Part shown: piece after piece, positions 24,330 through 34,190 of the stretch
How positions within the stretch are numbered: position 1 is the stretch's first letter
Layout: every line of letters starts with the position of its first letter
Assembly (NCBI GenBank): GCA_028279215.1
Contig: JANQOF010000062.1
Coordinates: forward strand, 20,208 to 84,207
Direction: 5' to 3'
Length of the DNA: 64,000 nucleotides
Source of the DNA: Pirellulales bacterium
GTDB taxonomy: Bacteria; Planctomycetota; Planctomycetia; Pirellulales; Lacipirellulaceae
Notes under the pieces: model-generated
Database searches by the model: none
Seen by the model: only the letters and a program-made list of their open reading frames with translations
Told to the model about the DNA's origin: nothing
Position numbers and translations under genes: made by a program

Positions 24330-25311
24330 TTTCGCCTCCTTCTCTGGTCGACATCGCTTGGTAGTTGTCAAATTCGATCGACTCGATCAGGAACTCAACG
24401 TGGCCGTCCACGAATGCAAAGTGTGCCCCGGAGGGGTGGTAACTGCCAAACGCTCCGGCCGAGGCTTGGTCGTTCAAGGGGTTGGGCTCAAGCTGCCCCG
24501 TTGTCACAAGCAAGAGGCTATTCAGAGGATTCTCGGTGCTGCGCAGACACGAGACGTAACGTGAAGCGCGGCTCCAGACGTTCATGTACTTCGTGTAGTT
24601 GCCGTTGTAGAGATGGCCGTCCGCGACCTCGCCGATCATCATTGTCTTGCTCAGGCCATCGGTGACCTGCCGTAACTTGAACTTCCTGGCGTACATGAAG
24701 AGACCGTCGTTGCCAAACTTAGTAGTCGATCCGGCACCATTGTTGACGCCTTGGGTTCCCATGCTCATGGCATAGCTTGAGACGGCCGGACTCAGCTCGG
24801 GACGGTCCTGTAGTTCGACGAGGACTTCCTCTGATTGGTCGCTTGCGCATCGGAATGACGGCAACACCTGCTCAACGCCGTTCTTGGCCGCAGGGTTTGT
24901 GGTAAACCATCCGTCGTCCCAGTTGCCGTGGTGGAGCCAGATCCCCACACCATCGATGTCGAGCGCGTCGTAGAGCGGCTGCTCTTCCAAGTACGGCAAA
25001 ATCAAAGCAAAGCCGCTCGCGGCCGACTGGAACTCGTCGCTATTGCAGAAGGACTTTCCACCGGCTCCGGGCTGGTTAGCAAAGTCGCAGCCAAGCCGGC
25101 CAGGCGGAAGCGAGCCATTGGTGTCCGTGTATTGCAGCGTCGCCAGGGCGATCTGCCGAATCGAGTTCTGGCATTGCGATCGGCGAGCCGCCTCGCGGGC
25201 TGACTGCACTGCCGGCAGGAGGAGCGCCACCAAGACGCCGATAATGGCTATAACGACGAGCAACTCCACCAGGGTGAAGCCACTGCGCCTGTTCGTGCGT
25301 AAGCAGGGCAT
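24313..25311 (-). CDS. DUF1559 pseudopilin-like protein
   Basis: The 332-residue protein has a type IV pilin/pseudopilin N-terminus: basic leader, then GFTLVELLVVIAIIGVLVAL with the G-F cleavage site and E5, and the adjoining LLPAVQSAREAARRSQC that marks the DUF1559 family. The C-terminal part has the family's SYHPSGAHFAFVDGHVEFL. The family is expanded in planctomycetes and is thought to form extracellular fibres or secretion pseudopili; the exact role is unknown. The start at ATG 25311 follows AAGGAAACAA. It is coupled to the lipoprotein gene downstream. Confidence 0.92.
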   Translation of the reverse strand: MPCLRTNRRSGFTLVELLVVIAIIGVLVALLLPAVQSAREAARRSQCQNSIRQIALATLQYTDTNGSLPPGRLGCDFANQPGAGGKSFCNSDEFQSAASGFALILPYLEEQPLYDALDIDGVGIWLHHGNWDDGWFTTNPAAKNGVEQVLPSFRCASDQSEEVLVELQDRPELSPAVSSYAMSMGTQGVNNGAGSTTKFGNDGLFMYARKFKLRQVTDGLSKTMMIGEVADGHLYNGNYTKYMNVWSRASRYVSCLRSTENPLNSLLLVTTGQLEPNPLNDQASAGAFGSYHPSGAHFAFVDGHVEFLIESIEFDNYQAMSTREGGEIVTAE

Positions 25312-25372
25312 TTGTTTCCTTGTGATGATGCGGACTGAGCGTTGACCAGTTTGCGACATGTCGCGGCTACCG

Positions 25373-26683
25373 TTATCTGCCTGGTTGTTGACGGAATACG
25401 CAGCTGGCGTACGCCACAGCTAGGGCTAACGCGGCGCCCGAAACGGGCTCGGGAATTGCGATGGCATTCAGCACGGCAAGGCTACCGAAGTTGTTCTTCC
25501 ACTGCGTGTAGTGGGCTGCACCGATTGTTCCACCGATGGCGTCGTTCTGGAGCGTGTCGACCGATCCGATGCTGTCTCTCCAGACGGTGTAGTCGGCGAG
25601 GTCCACAACGCCATTGCCGTTGTAGTCACCCACCAGCAGTGGAGCGACTGCGACGAGAGCTAGATCATTGAGAAGACCGTCACCACCGGCACCGTATGAA
25701 TAGTCAAGTTTGTACGAAGTACCATCACCGAACGTGTGCAACGTGTCCCCGTCAGCCGCATTGGCGAAGCGGTCGACAAGGTCATCTTCAGTGCGGTTCT
25801 CGATTAGCAACAGGTTACCAATCGTTGTCGACAGTGCCGAGAAATCGATGTTCAGCATGGCGCCAGGATCGCTTCCTGACTCACCCACATCAGCGTCGGA
25901 GCCATCGAACTTGGGTTCGCTATCACTCCCCGACCTTCCCGCAGTGATTGGCGTTATGCCTCCGGAATCAAGCGTCAGGTTGAGTCGTCCGTTGGCCTCC
26001 ACTTCGAATCGATCGGGCGTTTCGATGCGAGTCGCTTGCGAACCGATGATGTTCAACTCGCCGTTGCCGTCGTTTTCGCCGACAACGATCCGAACCGCCC
26101 TTGCCTCGTCTGAACCGTCGATGAGTGTTGCAGGGTTTGTCTGCGAACCGGCGATCATCTCGCCGCCACTGATCGTGTAGGAACCGAACTCCCCCATCGT
26201 GTTGAAACTTCCGCTGCCATCGCCTCGGCCGCCACCGATCCGGAAACCGCCCGCGGTCGCCTCAACAGTCCCACCGGTTTGGACCACGCCACCGGTCTTG
26301 CCGATTCCCGTGCCAATCTTGATGGCGTCGCGCTCGGGCTGCTTCACCTGCAATGTCCCGCCAAAGACGTTCAGGAACCCATCCCCCGTGCCCGGGGGCT
26401 GAGCTGAGTCGGTTCCCATATGCACTAGCCAAATCGAAACGGTGTCGTCTGGCTGACCAACGCCGTTGAACTCAGCGGTCCCATTGTTCCAGATTCTGGC
26501 CTCATCAAAGGCGCTGAAGAGACCAGGCACTCCAGCTCCCGCCGGAGGTGTCCAGTTTCCAAACGTTAGCCAGTCGCCGGTCGTAGTACCCCACCTAAAC
26601 TCAGCGCCGGGAGCTGAGTCGGTCGCGCACGCGATCGCGAGAGCGACAACGGACGTAAGTACAACATTGCCGGAGCGGTGCAT
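25373..26683 (-). CDS. PEP-CTERM protein with dockerin-like repeat
   Basis: The 436-residue exported protein starts MHRSGNVVLTSVVALAIACA, a signal peptide. Residues about 30-330 are rich in G, T and N with repeated GGT and SGG turns (VQTGGTVEATAGGFRIGGG), a beta-helix-like pattern. A dockerin-type calcium segment, GDYNGNGVVDLADYTVWRD, comes near the end, then AIPEPVSGAALALAVAYA and a basic tail. The start is uncertain: two upstream in-frame ATGs exist but would precede the signal peptide. It is the first gene of the four-gene secreted set that includes DUF1559. Confidence 0.82.
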   Translation of the reverse strand: MHRSGNVVLTSVVALAIACATDSAPGAEFRWGTTTGDWLTFGNWTPPAGAGVPGLFSAFDEARIWNNGTAEFNGVGQPDDTVSIWLVHMGTDSAQPPGTGDGFLNVFGGTLQVKQPERDAIKIGTGIGKTGGVVQTGGTVEATAGGFRIGGGRGDGSGSFNTMGEFGSYTISGGEMIAGSQTNPATLIDGSDEARAVRIVVGENDGNGELNIIGSQATRIETPDRFEVEANGRLNLTLDSGGITPITAGRSGSDSEPKFDGSDADVGESGSDPGAMLNIDFSALSTTIGNLLLIENRTEDDLVDRFANAADGDTLHTFGDGTSYKLDYSYGAGGDGLLNDLALVAVAPLLVGDYNGNGVVDLADYTVWRDSIGSVDTLQNDAIGGTIGAAHYTQWKNNFGSLAVLNAIAIPEPVSGAALALAVAYASCVFRQQPGR

Positions 26684-27343
26684 CTTGAGCGTACTCTTGT
26701 GTTGCGAGGATCGAGTGTGCTGTGGGTGCATGCCATGCGATCTGGTTTGTTGCACAGCCATTTCCACACTTAAGCCATGTGTGTGCTTCAGGCGCGTCGT
26801 CCACAGCAGACCTCAACGCCTTGAGAGCGGACAGCATGAAGAGTCGTTAACCAACCGATTCTACGGCCGATCATCCAGGCTGGAAGAGCCGCTGTCAACC
26901 CGTAATGAAACAAAAAAGTGCATTTCAGCCAGGGCAGATTGGCAGCGCTGCCTCGCCGAGTAGGTCGCCAGGGTGCGATTCCTTCCAATCACCCAGCCCA
27001 GGCACGGGGCCGAATCGTTGCAAATTTCATATACTACTAAGAATTCATTAAGTCACTGAATCTTGCTAATGCGGATCAGCTCCTGCCTCTGGACGGGTAG
27101 CGGGAATGCAACGGCGACTCGAGCATCGGCCTCGCTTAAATGCACAAATGCGTGCCAACCTGGATTGCTTTGCCCGGGCCAGAGGATTAGGATGGCTAGC
27201 CCGTCGCTATCCACCAGGGGGGATCATGGCGAATGGCGTCTAACAAGCGGTCCTGCCCTCCTCGGTCGCGAATGCCTGCTTTGGTGAAGGGGTTGGTCAT
27301 GTATAGTTATAGTAGAGAATCTGGGAGTACCGAAGAAAACACG
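26684..27343. other. Divergent regulatory gap between secreted cluster and blaI
   Basis: About 660 bp without a convincing gene. Near its right end TGTATAGTTATAGTAG (about 27299-27314) lies 30 bp before blaI and contains a partial dyad of the TATAGT type; CATATACTACTAAG occurs at about 27028. Both resemble BlaI/MecI-type operator halves, but spacing and symmetry are imperfect. Confidence 0.4.
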
Positions 27344-27733
27344 ATGGCTCGATTCGACTTAAAGTCGCTGTCAAGGCGCGAACGCGAGGTTCTTTACCTA
27401 GTCTACGAACTGGGCAAGGCAACCGCTTTGGACATCCAGGAACGCCTCGAGCCTGCTGCAACATACAACGCCACCCGACGATTGCTTGAGACGCTCACCA
27501 AGAAAGGTGCGGTTCAGTTCAGCCGGAACGGCAGGCAGTACGTCTACGAGCCTGTCCGATCGCGATTTGACCAGGGCACCGCGGCCTTGGCGGAAGTTCT
27601 CAATGCGTTCTTTGATGGCTCCCCTGCCCTTGGCTTCATGAATCTCATGAAGGCGAAGGACGAACGGCTCCAGGATTTGGAGATCGAGAATCTCAAGAAG
27701 CTGTTAGATGAAGCCCGCAATGAAGGGCGGTGA
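27344..27733 (+). CDS. BlaI/MecI-family transcriptional repressor
   Basis: The 129-residue protein has the BlaI winged-helix pattern: LSRREREVLYLVYELGKATA, IQERLEPAATYNATRRLLETL and KKGAVQFSRNGRQYVYEP. BlaI proteins repress their own operon until cleaved by the partner protease. The start at ATG 27344 gives family length; open sequence upstream to 27233 is probably leader. Its stop overlaps the start of the M56 peptidase gene (TGATG). Planctomycetes carry many such pairs unrelated to beta-lactams; here the divergent PEP-CTERM/DUF1559 genes are plausible targets. Confidence 0.9.
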   Translation: MARFDLKSLSRREREVLYLVYELGKATALDIQERLEPAATYNATRRLLETLTKKGAVQFSRNGRQYVYEPVRSRFDQGTAALAEVLNAFFDGSPALGFMNLMKAKDERLQDLEIENLKKLLDEARNEGR

Positions 27734-29445
27734 TGGACGCGACGGCTTCACTTATCTGCGACGGTCTGATCGAGCATGCGATCAAGAGCGTATTAGTTGT
27801 CGGTTTGGTCTTCTTGTGTTTGTGGGCATTGGAAACGCGGCTGCCGGCCGGGGCAAAGAAGTTCGCTTTGCTCGGCGCAACGCTCTTGGTGCTGCTTCTG
27901 CCACTCACGTCGCGTTGGACGCCGACCTTGGCGGAACTGCGAGTCTGGACCGTTTGGAGCGCAAGCCACCCCGGTGCAGTGCCCGCCACCGACCCCGCCA
28001 CCCTTAAAGACGATTCAAGGGCATCCGCAATTGCCCTAGGCACATCCCGCAAGGCTACTGCCGTCTATGATCTGGTCGGGGATCCGCTGAAGATCGTGGT
28101 TATTGTTTGGCTTGCGGGCGTCGCCGCATTCGCTGCGCGCTGGATCCACCAGATCGTTTCATCGGAGCGACAGAGTCGACTGCTTCGTTCCCAAGAAGCA
28201 CAAGCCGTCGACCAAGATCGAGTAGCGCAAGAAGCCACGTCTTTATGCGATGCAGCACCTGTCGTCCCCCCCGCGTACTTGCTTCCGGAGGTTGAGTCAC
28301 CAGTTGTGCTCGGGATCGCGAATCCCGTGGTCCTTCTACCCGTGACGTTCGTGGATTGGCCACCAGAACAGCAGTGCCACGTGCTCCGCCACGAGCTCAG
28401 TCACGTACACCATCGCGACATACTTTGGCGCCAGGTAGCATCGCTGGCGACAGTTGCTTTCTGGTTCAACCCATTCGTATGGGTGCTCAAGCGTCGGCTT
28501 CAGCTGGAACAAGAACGGTCATGCGACGACGCCGTTATCCGGAGTGGAATTAAGCCCTCCGACTATTGTGAAACGCTTCTCGTTGCTGGAGAGTCGCGAG
28601 TCTCGAACGCCGCGGCCGCTGGCACTGGCGAAGCTGACGAGATTCGGCGCGAATCCAACCGCACGCTGTTGCGTATAGCCCGGGATCAGAGCACCTCGCT
28701 ACTGAATGAGAGGGTCCTGGCGGCGATCAATGCCGGAACGGATCACCGTCGCGCTTCGCCCGCGGCGCTCGTCTTCATTACGTTGGCGTTGATCGTGATC
28801 GGCTGGCAGTTCTCTAGCGTCCGATTGCTCACGACCTGGGCTGGTGTGATGCCGGTCACACTCCAAATCCGGGTATCGAGCACCAGCGATGACGCCGAAG
28901 AGAGGGCTGAAGATGGCTTGGTCGATCTAGCCAGCCGCGATCTGGAGATGCCTTATGACCGGGGCCGTGACTGGTTGCAGCTTATTGGCGTTCGGTTTGA
29001 CGACGTGGAGATCCCCGCCGGCGCTCGCATCGATCACGCCGACATCTCGTTCACCGGCTTGAAAACCGGCCGAGGCGCGCCCGAACTCGAAATCGCGGTT
29101 CAAGTCGCCCCCGGCGCAGCAACGTTCCGGGCGCGCCCACGGGATATCTCAAACCGGGTGTCGCCTGATCAAGATCGTCTGACCTGGACCCCCTCCTATG
29201 TGCCGTCAGAAGATGGCCAGCACACGACCACGACCACGCCCGACCTCAGCATACTCGTCCAACAGGTCGTCAACCAACCCGGTTGGTCGGCCGGGAACGC
29301 CATTGCCTTCGTCATATCTGGCGAAGCTGGTGAGGTCTGCCGTGCTGTCTCGTATGACAGTTCAAACGGTGCCCAACTGGCGCCGGTGCTCAGTGTCACG
29401 TACGTCGACGAGGTGTCTGTCTTCTTACGGCCGCGGCAGGACTGA
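27733..29445 (+). CDS. BlaR1-like M56 metallopeptidase with an added C-terminal domain
   Basis: The 570-residue protein has two N-terminal membrane segments (SVLVVGLVFLCLWALE and FALLGATLLVLLLPL), a third near residue 125, and the zinc motif HVLRHELSHVHHRD, then LEQERSCDDAVI. Another membrane segment near residue 355 leads to an extracytoplasmic domain of about 200 residues (GVRFDDVEIPAGARIDHADI, ISFTGL), which resembles DNRLRE-like beta-sandwiches and not a penicillin-binding sensor. So the signal is probably not a beta-lactam but something in the envelope or matrix. It is coupled to blaI. Confidence 0.85.
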   Translation: MDATASLICDGLIEHAIKSVLVVGLVFLCLWALETRLPAGAKKFALLGATLLVLLLPLTSRWTPTLAELRVWTVWSASHPGAVPATDPATLKDDSRASAIALGTSRKATAVYDLVGDPLKIVVIVWLAGVAAFAARWIHQIVSSERQSRLLRSQEAQAVDQDRVAQEATSLCDAAPVVPPAYLLPEVESPVVLGIANPVVLLPVTFVDWPPEQQCHVLRHELSHVHHRDILWRQVASLATVAFWFNPFVWVLKRRLQLEQERSCDDAVIRSGIKPSDYCETLLVAGESRVSNAAAAGTGEADEIRRESNRTLLRIARDQSTSLLNERVLAAINAGTDHRRASPAALVFITLALIVIGWQFSSVRLLTTWAGVMPVTLQIRVSSTSDDAEERAEDGLVDLASRDLEMPYDRGRDWLQLIGVRFDDVEIPAGARIDHADISFTGLKTGRGAPELEIAVQVAPGAATFRARPRDISNRVSPDQDRLTWTPSYVPSEDGQHTTTTTPDLSILVQQVVNQPGWSAGNAIAFVISGEAGEVCRAVSYDSSNGAQLAPVLSVTYVDEVSVFLRPRQD

Positions 29446-29542
29446 TCGCGTGACGCCCAAGTTGGCGACGCTATCGGCGCTCCACGGAGTATTCGATACG
29501 AAATGTTGATGCTTTTAGCCTATTCTCCTGGATTCAACCACT

Positions 29543-31099
29543 ATGAGTCTTGTGCGCCACGCGTCGGTCATTGTCCTTTCCTTCGGGAGCCTACTGTTAC
29601 AGTGCGGACCGAATACTGCGAACGGAATAGCGCAGGCGGAGCGCCCCGAGCGAAACATCCTTTTATTCGTCACTGACGATGAAAGCCCAAACTTAGGGTG
29701 CTACGGCGACCCTGTAGCACGAACACCGTCTATCGACGCTTTAGCGGCCGATGGCGTGCGATACTCCAATGCGTTCGCCACCGTCGCAAGCTGCAGCCCA
29801 AGTCGATCGGTGATCCTCTCGGGCGTGCACAGCCACAAAAATGGTCAGTATGGCTTGCAACACCGCAACCATCACTTCGCGTCTTTCCACAACATAGCCA
29901 GCCTTACGCTGCCAAGAGTACTTGCAGCCGAGGGGTACCGCACCGCGCGGTGCGGCAAGTTTCATGTGGCGCCCGAGGCGGCTTACCACTTCGAGTCAAC
30001 CCTGAAAGGCGAGAGTCGCAACGTCGTGCGGATGGCGGAAAACTGCCGGGCCTTCCTTGAGCAGACATCTGACGAGCGGCCATTCTTTCTCTACTTCGCG
30101 ACGAATGACCCGCATCGCAGCGGGCGCGTCGACGATACTTCCCAGCGCAGACTGAAACCGAACCTCTTCGGTAACCTGCCCAACGGTAAGGCGCACGCCG
30201 GAGTAAACGAGATCGTTTACGATCCTGCTGACGTTCCAGTCCCTGCGTTCTTGAGCGACACGCCAGAGACACGCGAAGAGTTGGCCCATTACTACCAAGC
30301 CTGCGTCCGCATCGATCAAGGCCTGGGCCGTCTGGTCGAGATCCTGAAGGAGACAGGACAGTACGACAAAACGCTGATTGTCTTTACCTCAGACCACGGC
30401 ATGGCGTTTCCGGGCGCCAAGACGACCGTCTACGATGCCGGGTTGCGTGTGCCATTTGTCGTGCGTTCTCCTTATGCAGAGCTTCGGGGAATTGTCTCCG
30501 ACGCGCTGCTAAGTCACGTCGACATCACTCCGTCGCTGCTTGATTTCGCTGGCGGACTAGACTTTGAATCGAACGCACCCCGGAAATGGCGCAACGCTGA
30601 CGCCCTCTGGGCCGGCTATCCGGCTGCTCACGAGAATCGAAATGGCGACCATCGCTTCGAGAGCTACCAAGGCAAGTCGTGGATGCATACGGTCGGCGAT
30701 CCATCGGCAAACCACCGCGAGAGCATCTTCGCATCGCACACCTTCCACGAGGTGCAGATGTACTACCCCATGCGGGTAGTGCGCGACAGGCGCTACAAGC
30801 TGATCTGGAATATCGCTCACAAAATCGACTACCCGTTCGCTTCCGACCTGTGGGCCGCCTCGAGCTGGCAGGCGCAGTTCTCGCAAGGCGTTGATGCACC
30901 GTACGGCTTCCGGACCGTCAGGCAATACATCAAACGCCCTCAATTTGAGCTGTACGACATCGCCAATGATCCCGACGAAAAGCGTAATCTTGTAGGCGAT
31001 GCTGGCTTCGAAGAAAGGCTTAACGATCTCAAAGCGAAGCTTCGTGCTAGGCAGTCGATGCTTGAAGACCCCTGGGTCAGCAAGTGGACGTACAAATAG
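29543..31099 (+). CDS. Type I sulfatase (heparan N-sulfatase-like)
   Basis: The 518-residue protein has a signal peptide ending near TANGIAQA and the sulfatase core NILLFVTDDESPNLGCYGDP, with metal-binding aspartates. The formylglycine motif is CSPSRS, the cysteine form that needs an FGE-type maturase. TARCGKFHV and IVFTSDHGMAFPGAKTTVYD complete the active site. The order and the DDESPNLGCYG start are those of SGSH-like sulfatases acting on N-sulfo-sugars or related glycans. It follows blaR1 by about 100 bp. The substrate cannot be determined. Confidence 0.9.
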   Translation: MSLVRHASVIVLSFGSLLLQCGPNTANGIAQAERPERNILLFVTDDESPNLGCYGDPVARTPSIDALAADGVRYSNAFATVASCSPSRSVILSGVHSHKNGQYGLQHRNHHFASFHNIASLTLPRVLAAEGYRTARCGKFHVAPEAAYHFESTLKGESRNVVRMAENCRAFLEQTSDERPFFLYFATNDPHRSGRVDDTSQRRLKPNLFGNLPNGKAHAGVNEIVYDPADVPVPAFLSDTPETREELAHYYQACVRIDQGLGRLVEILKETGQYDKTLIVFTSDHGMAFPGAKTTVYDAGLRVPFVVRSPYAELRGIVSDALLSHVDITPSLLDFAGGLDFESNAPRKWRNADALWAGYPAAHENRNGDHRFESYQGKSWMHTVGDPSANHRESIFASHTFHEVQMYYPMRVVRDRRYKLIWNIAHKIDYPFASDLWAASSWQAQFSQGVDAPYGFRTVRQYIKRPQFELYDIANDPDEKRNLVGDAGFEERLNDLKAKLRARQSMLEDPWVSKWTYK

Positions 31100-31217
31100 G
31101 TTGCTGTTCGCCAAACCCCTCGGGCAGCGCGACTTTCGCAGCCGTGCAAGCGGGTCGCGTAGCACGGCTTCTTGATGGCAAAGCCTGCGGCAAAACAGGC
31201 GGATATCGATTACACAG

Positions 31218-31861
31218 GTGCATTTGAGGGAATCGCTGGTCATCGCCTATCGTCGCTCATGCTTTGCCTCACTCGCCTATACGCAAACCACGGGCGGCAC
31301 GGTGGACGAGTTGAGCAACGTGGTGGAGACGGACGACCCGTCGGCAAATGACAATTTCACCGATACGGTGGAGGTGGTTACTTGGGATTACTCGATTGCA
31401 AACTTGGGTAAGTACTCGAAGGAAGATCGCACTCAGACCAGTACGCTTACCAATGTCAACGTAGGCGGCTTGTTGGGGGCGCAGGTCGGCGGCATCTCGT
31501 CTCAGTCGATTGTGGTGGAGGACAAACTCGATCGATTCACCAAGAGATCAACTCGCCACCCAACCGAGGATTTGACGGTGTGCCTGAGAACGTAACTCTT
31601 CCACCCGGTACAAAAATTGATCGCGACGGTTCTCCAAAAGGGCGGTTTACATCACCTGAAGGTGTTCCGGTTCCGAATCGTTCTTTAGCGCCTGGAACAG
31701 TAGATGAACCGTACAACGTTTACGAAGTACTCAAACCGCTTGATGCTCAAGGGGGCAAAGCTGCCCCATGGTTCGGTCGGCCAGAAGGAGGCACTCAATA
31801 CGAGTTGGGCGAGTCAATTCAAGAATTTATAGATGGTGGTTTCATTCGAAAGGTCAATTAA
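31218..31861 (+). pseudogene. Frameshifted TNT-domain toxin fragment
   Basis: The C-terminal frame (31580-31861) encodes a TNT domain, the NAD-glycohydrolase of tuberculosis necrotizing toxin: LPPGTKIDRDGSPKGRFTSP, then YEVLKPL and APWFGRPEGGTQYELG. The upstream frame (31218 on) encodes a pre-toxin piece (GGTVDELSNVVETDDPSAND, VGGLLGAQVGGISSQSIVVE, DKLDRFT). The frames join if one base is removed near 31538-31543, giving DRF-QEINSPPNRGFDGVPEN. The N-terminal delivery region is missing. It is either an inactivated toxin tip or a real two-frame arrangement. Confidence 0.75.
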
Positions 31862-31863
31862 GA

Positions 31864-32086
31864 ATGAACATCATTGAACTCGAAAAGAAGTTGGCCAGTC
31901 ACAAGGGTGAAAAAGAGAAGTATTGCCTAACGGGCGGATTGCCAAATGAGGCTTGCTGTATCGAAGAACGTACTGATGGAAAGTGGCAAATTTACTACAG
32001 CGAACGTGGCGAAAAAAAGCAGCCTTAAAGTATTTGACTTGGAAGATGAGGCGTGCAGCTACTTTTTCAATTGGGTTACGAGCTAA
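31864..32086 (+). pseudogene. Probable immunity gene of the TNT toxin, frameshifted at A7
   Basis: As read, the protein is 54 residues: MNIIELEKKLASHKGEKEKY, EERTDGKWQIYYSERGEKKQ. Seven A at 32012-32018 precede the break. With one A fewer the frame continues SSLKVFDLEDEACSYFFNWV to a stop at 32086, giving a coherent acidic protein of 73 residues. Sequencing error, slippage or inactivation could explain it. It starts two bases after the toxin stop. Confidence 0.65.
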
Positions 32087-32163
32087 TTGCTTAATAATCA
32101 GGATGCTTCATTCGCACCTGGAACGACCGATACGGCAGGGTGGCACTGACGACGCTTGCTCTA

Positions 32164-32610
32164 GTGTGCCACTGGCTCTGCCAGTGCAGAGCAAAGTTGC
32201 AAGTTTATTGTTGAAAGTAGGCCACCCGCTTGCTCCAATGGAATCACTCTAAATTGCGCATTCTTGGCGCATCCGTTCTTTGAAAACTCGGTGGTAGTGT
32301 GGTAGTGTAGTGGCCAGTGTGGCGTTCCCCCTTTTCCTCATTCCACGGTGGGAGGGTTTTGCCCCAAGTGCGGTAAACCCTGGGGCAAAACTCTACAGGC
32401 TCGATTGTCTCTCAATCGCGTAACTCCTTGAGAGGCAAAGGCTTGCGGAATCGCTCGCTCGTCCCACGAGGCGAGTAAAGTCCCAACGGATCGTGTTTCT
32501 ACTCACGAGCATTGGGTAAAAACCCAAGTCGTTGCTCCTCCTCAAGTTAAGGAAACAGGTTTTTTCTCACTTGGAAACAACTGGGAAAAAACTCCTTGCG
32601 TCTTGACGGC
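32164..32610 (+). repeat. Large structured repeat, copy 2
   Basis: Homologous to 20861-21356 over its length; 43 bases around GAGCATTGGGTAAAAACCC are identical in the two. The hairpins are CACTGGC-TCT-GCCAGTG, TGCGC/GCGCA (32255-32271) and GTTTTGCCCCA/TGGGGCAAAAC (32356-32391). It follows the toxin-immunity pair and abuts an IS remnant, the same order as copy 1. Confidence 0.75.
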
Positions 32611-32855
32611 TACCTCGGAGTGTTCCGGTCAATTGATTCGCAGCGAGTCGCCAGTCAGCTTGCCGGCCCGTTTAAGGACGCCGATGGCGCATTCTCGGCC
32701 AGTGCGGCGGTCGACAACACGGGCAATGCGCACCGGGCGACCACCCGCTTCCTCAGCAATTCATTCTCCGCCTTCAAGAACTCGACCTGTTTATGGACAT
32801 CATCAGCCGTCGATCGCGCGCGTGGAAACAGTAGTGGCTGGAAGAGTCGTCCCAT
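32611..32855 (-). pseudogene. IS-element transposase N-terminal remnant
   Basis: The minus strand encodes MGRLFQPLLFPRARSTADDV and then QVEFLKAENELLRKRV, the typical N-terminus and coiled segment of IS3/IS481-like integrase-core transposases. After about 40 residues the frame turns to unrelated sequence and stops. No catalytic core is present. The left end meets structured repeat copy 2 at the same sequence (GCCGTCAAG) as the other IS remnant meets copy 1. Confidence 0.7.
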
Positions 32856-33067
32856 GACGATAGAATCCGTGAATCAAAGGCTAAAGTGAAGAATTGGCAA
32901 CCTTTTTGTACCGCTAGGGACCTGCGACGGAAGGCGCGGACTCGGAGTCCGTAAGTCCCTTGCTCTCAGTGACTTCCAGAGATGCACTCGCGCGCGGCTT
33001 TCACGAAGTGGGTTTTGTACGGGAAGGTTTCATCGCAACTGCGGGTGGTCTTTTGGCTGGTCAGAAC

Positions 33068-33952
33068 TTACCTCAGCGCCGTACGATCTCGAGCTCCCTT
33101 CAGTAACCGAAAAGGGGCCAGCAGATTGGCCAGTAGCGTTGGGGAGGAACCATCGGCTTGGAAAAGTAACGCCGTCGCATCATCTTGTTGCAGATTGCCC
33201 TGGTCGAGCGCGGCAACTCGAGCTAACAACGTTGGGAGAACCTGACCGGGCTGAGACGCGTCGATTTCTGCCACGACGTCCAGTAGTCCGTTGAAACCGA
33301 GTGCTTGACCAGTTCGAGCAATGGCTTCGGTGAATGCGTCGCTCACGCAAAGAACAAGATCGCCGGGGGACAGCGTGATTTGGAATCGTGAGTAGTTCGA
33401 CCTATCGCTAACCCCTAGTGGCGTGTCCGCCAAACCATCTCCACGAACAGCCTCGGCAGCGAGTTCGGCAGATTCCCACTCTTCGCGGCTTGCACGGTAC
33501 AGCAGAGCAACTGGGTGCCCCGCATTGCAAAACTGCAAATCGCGCGTCGGCGAAAAGTAAGTGCAAACCAGAGCCGTTGCAAATATGGTAGGGTCGGTAA
33601 CCGCGAAGAACTGCTCGTTCATCTCGCGCACAAGACGCATCTGGTCGATCACATTGATGTTCTTCCTCATCAAATCGCGCAGGCCTGTCGCGATTCCGGA
33701 GACGCCTGGGCCATGACCGCTGACATCCGCGAGCAGCACTCGCGAGATGCGGCCCGACGCGCACGAGGAAATGTAGTACACATCTCCGCCACGATCTGCT
33801 GAGCCGTGAGCGCTGCTGTGTAGCCAGATTCGTAGACCGGGCACCGAAAAGGAGCGATCGATCGAGGAGTTGCCGCCCCAAACCTCCATGCATTCCATGC
33901 GATCGGTGATCTGATCAGGTGGCTGCATCTGGATTGAGCCTATTGCCAGCAT
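33068..33952 (-). CDS. PP2C-type (SpoIIE/RsbU) protein phosphatase
   Basis: The 294-residue protein has the SpoIIE/PPM-type motifs: GGDVYY, LADVSGHGPGVSGIA with the metal aspartate, CNAGHPVALLYR, GDLVLCVSDAFTEA and QQDDATALLF. No sensor domain is attached. Such phosphatases remove phosphate from STAS antagonists, so it could serve the STAS/kinase pair at 6.5-7.5 kb, though the distance makes this a guess. The start at 33952 is not strongly supported; a downstream ATG at about 33928 is possible. About 210 bp separate it from the IS remnant. Confidence 0.88.
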   Translation of the reverse strand: MLAIGSIQMQPPDQITDRMECMEVWGGNSSIDRSFSVPGLRIWLHSSAHGSADRGGDVYYISSCASGRISRVLLADVSGHGPGVSGIATGLRDLMRKNINVIDQMRLVREMNEQFFAVTDPTIFATALVCTYFSPTRDLQFCNAGHPVALLYRASREEWESAELAAEAVRGDGLADTPLGVSDRSNYSRFQITLSPGDLVLCVSDAFTEAIARTGQALGFNGLLDVVAEIDASQPGQVLPTLLARVAALDQGNLQQDDATALLFQADGSSPTLLANLLAPFRLLKGARDRTALR

Positions 33953-34190
33953 CGGAATGCTGTGGGTTGTTGAATCGCCGAACGGATCGGGCGTACGATA
34001 TCCGGCAAAGCGGGCGAAGTTCAGATTAGTCCGCCATTCTAATGCTGCGGGGTATCAGGTTGTACGGACAGGCAGTGGGCGTTGTGCATGGTGGCGATAC
34101 AATTTCAAGATGAAACACTCGAATGGTCTGCTCGACTCGGCTTTGCCGCACTTCCTGATCTGGTGAACTCTGAACTAGCGGGACTGCCAA

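Noticed and set aside
33957..34166. 69-residue open frame between the phosphatase and DUF2177 genes
   Set aside because: No ribosome binding site, low-complexity basic composition and no recognisable motif; it is probably a chance frame in the promoter region.
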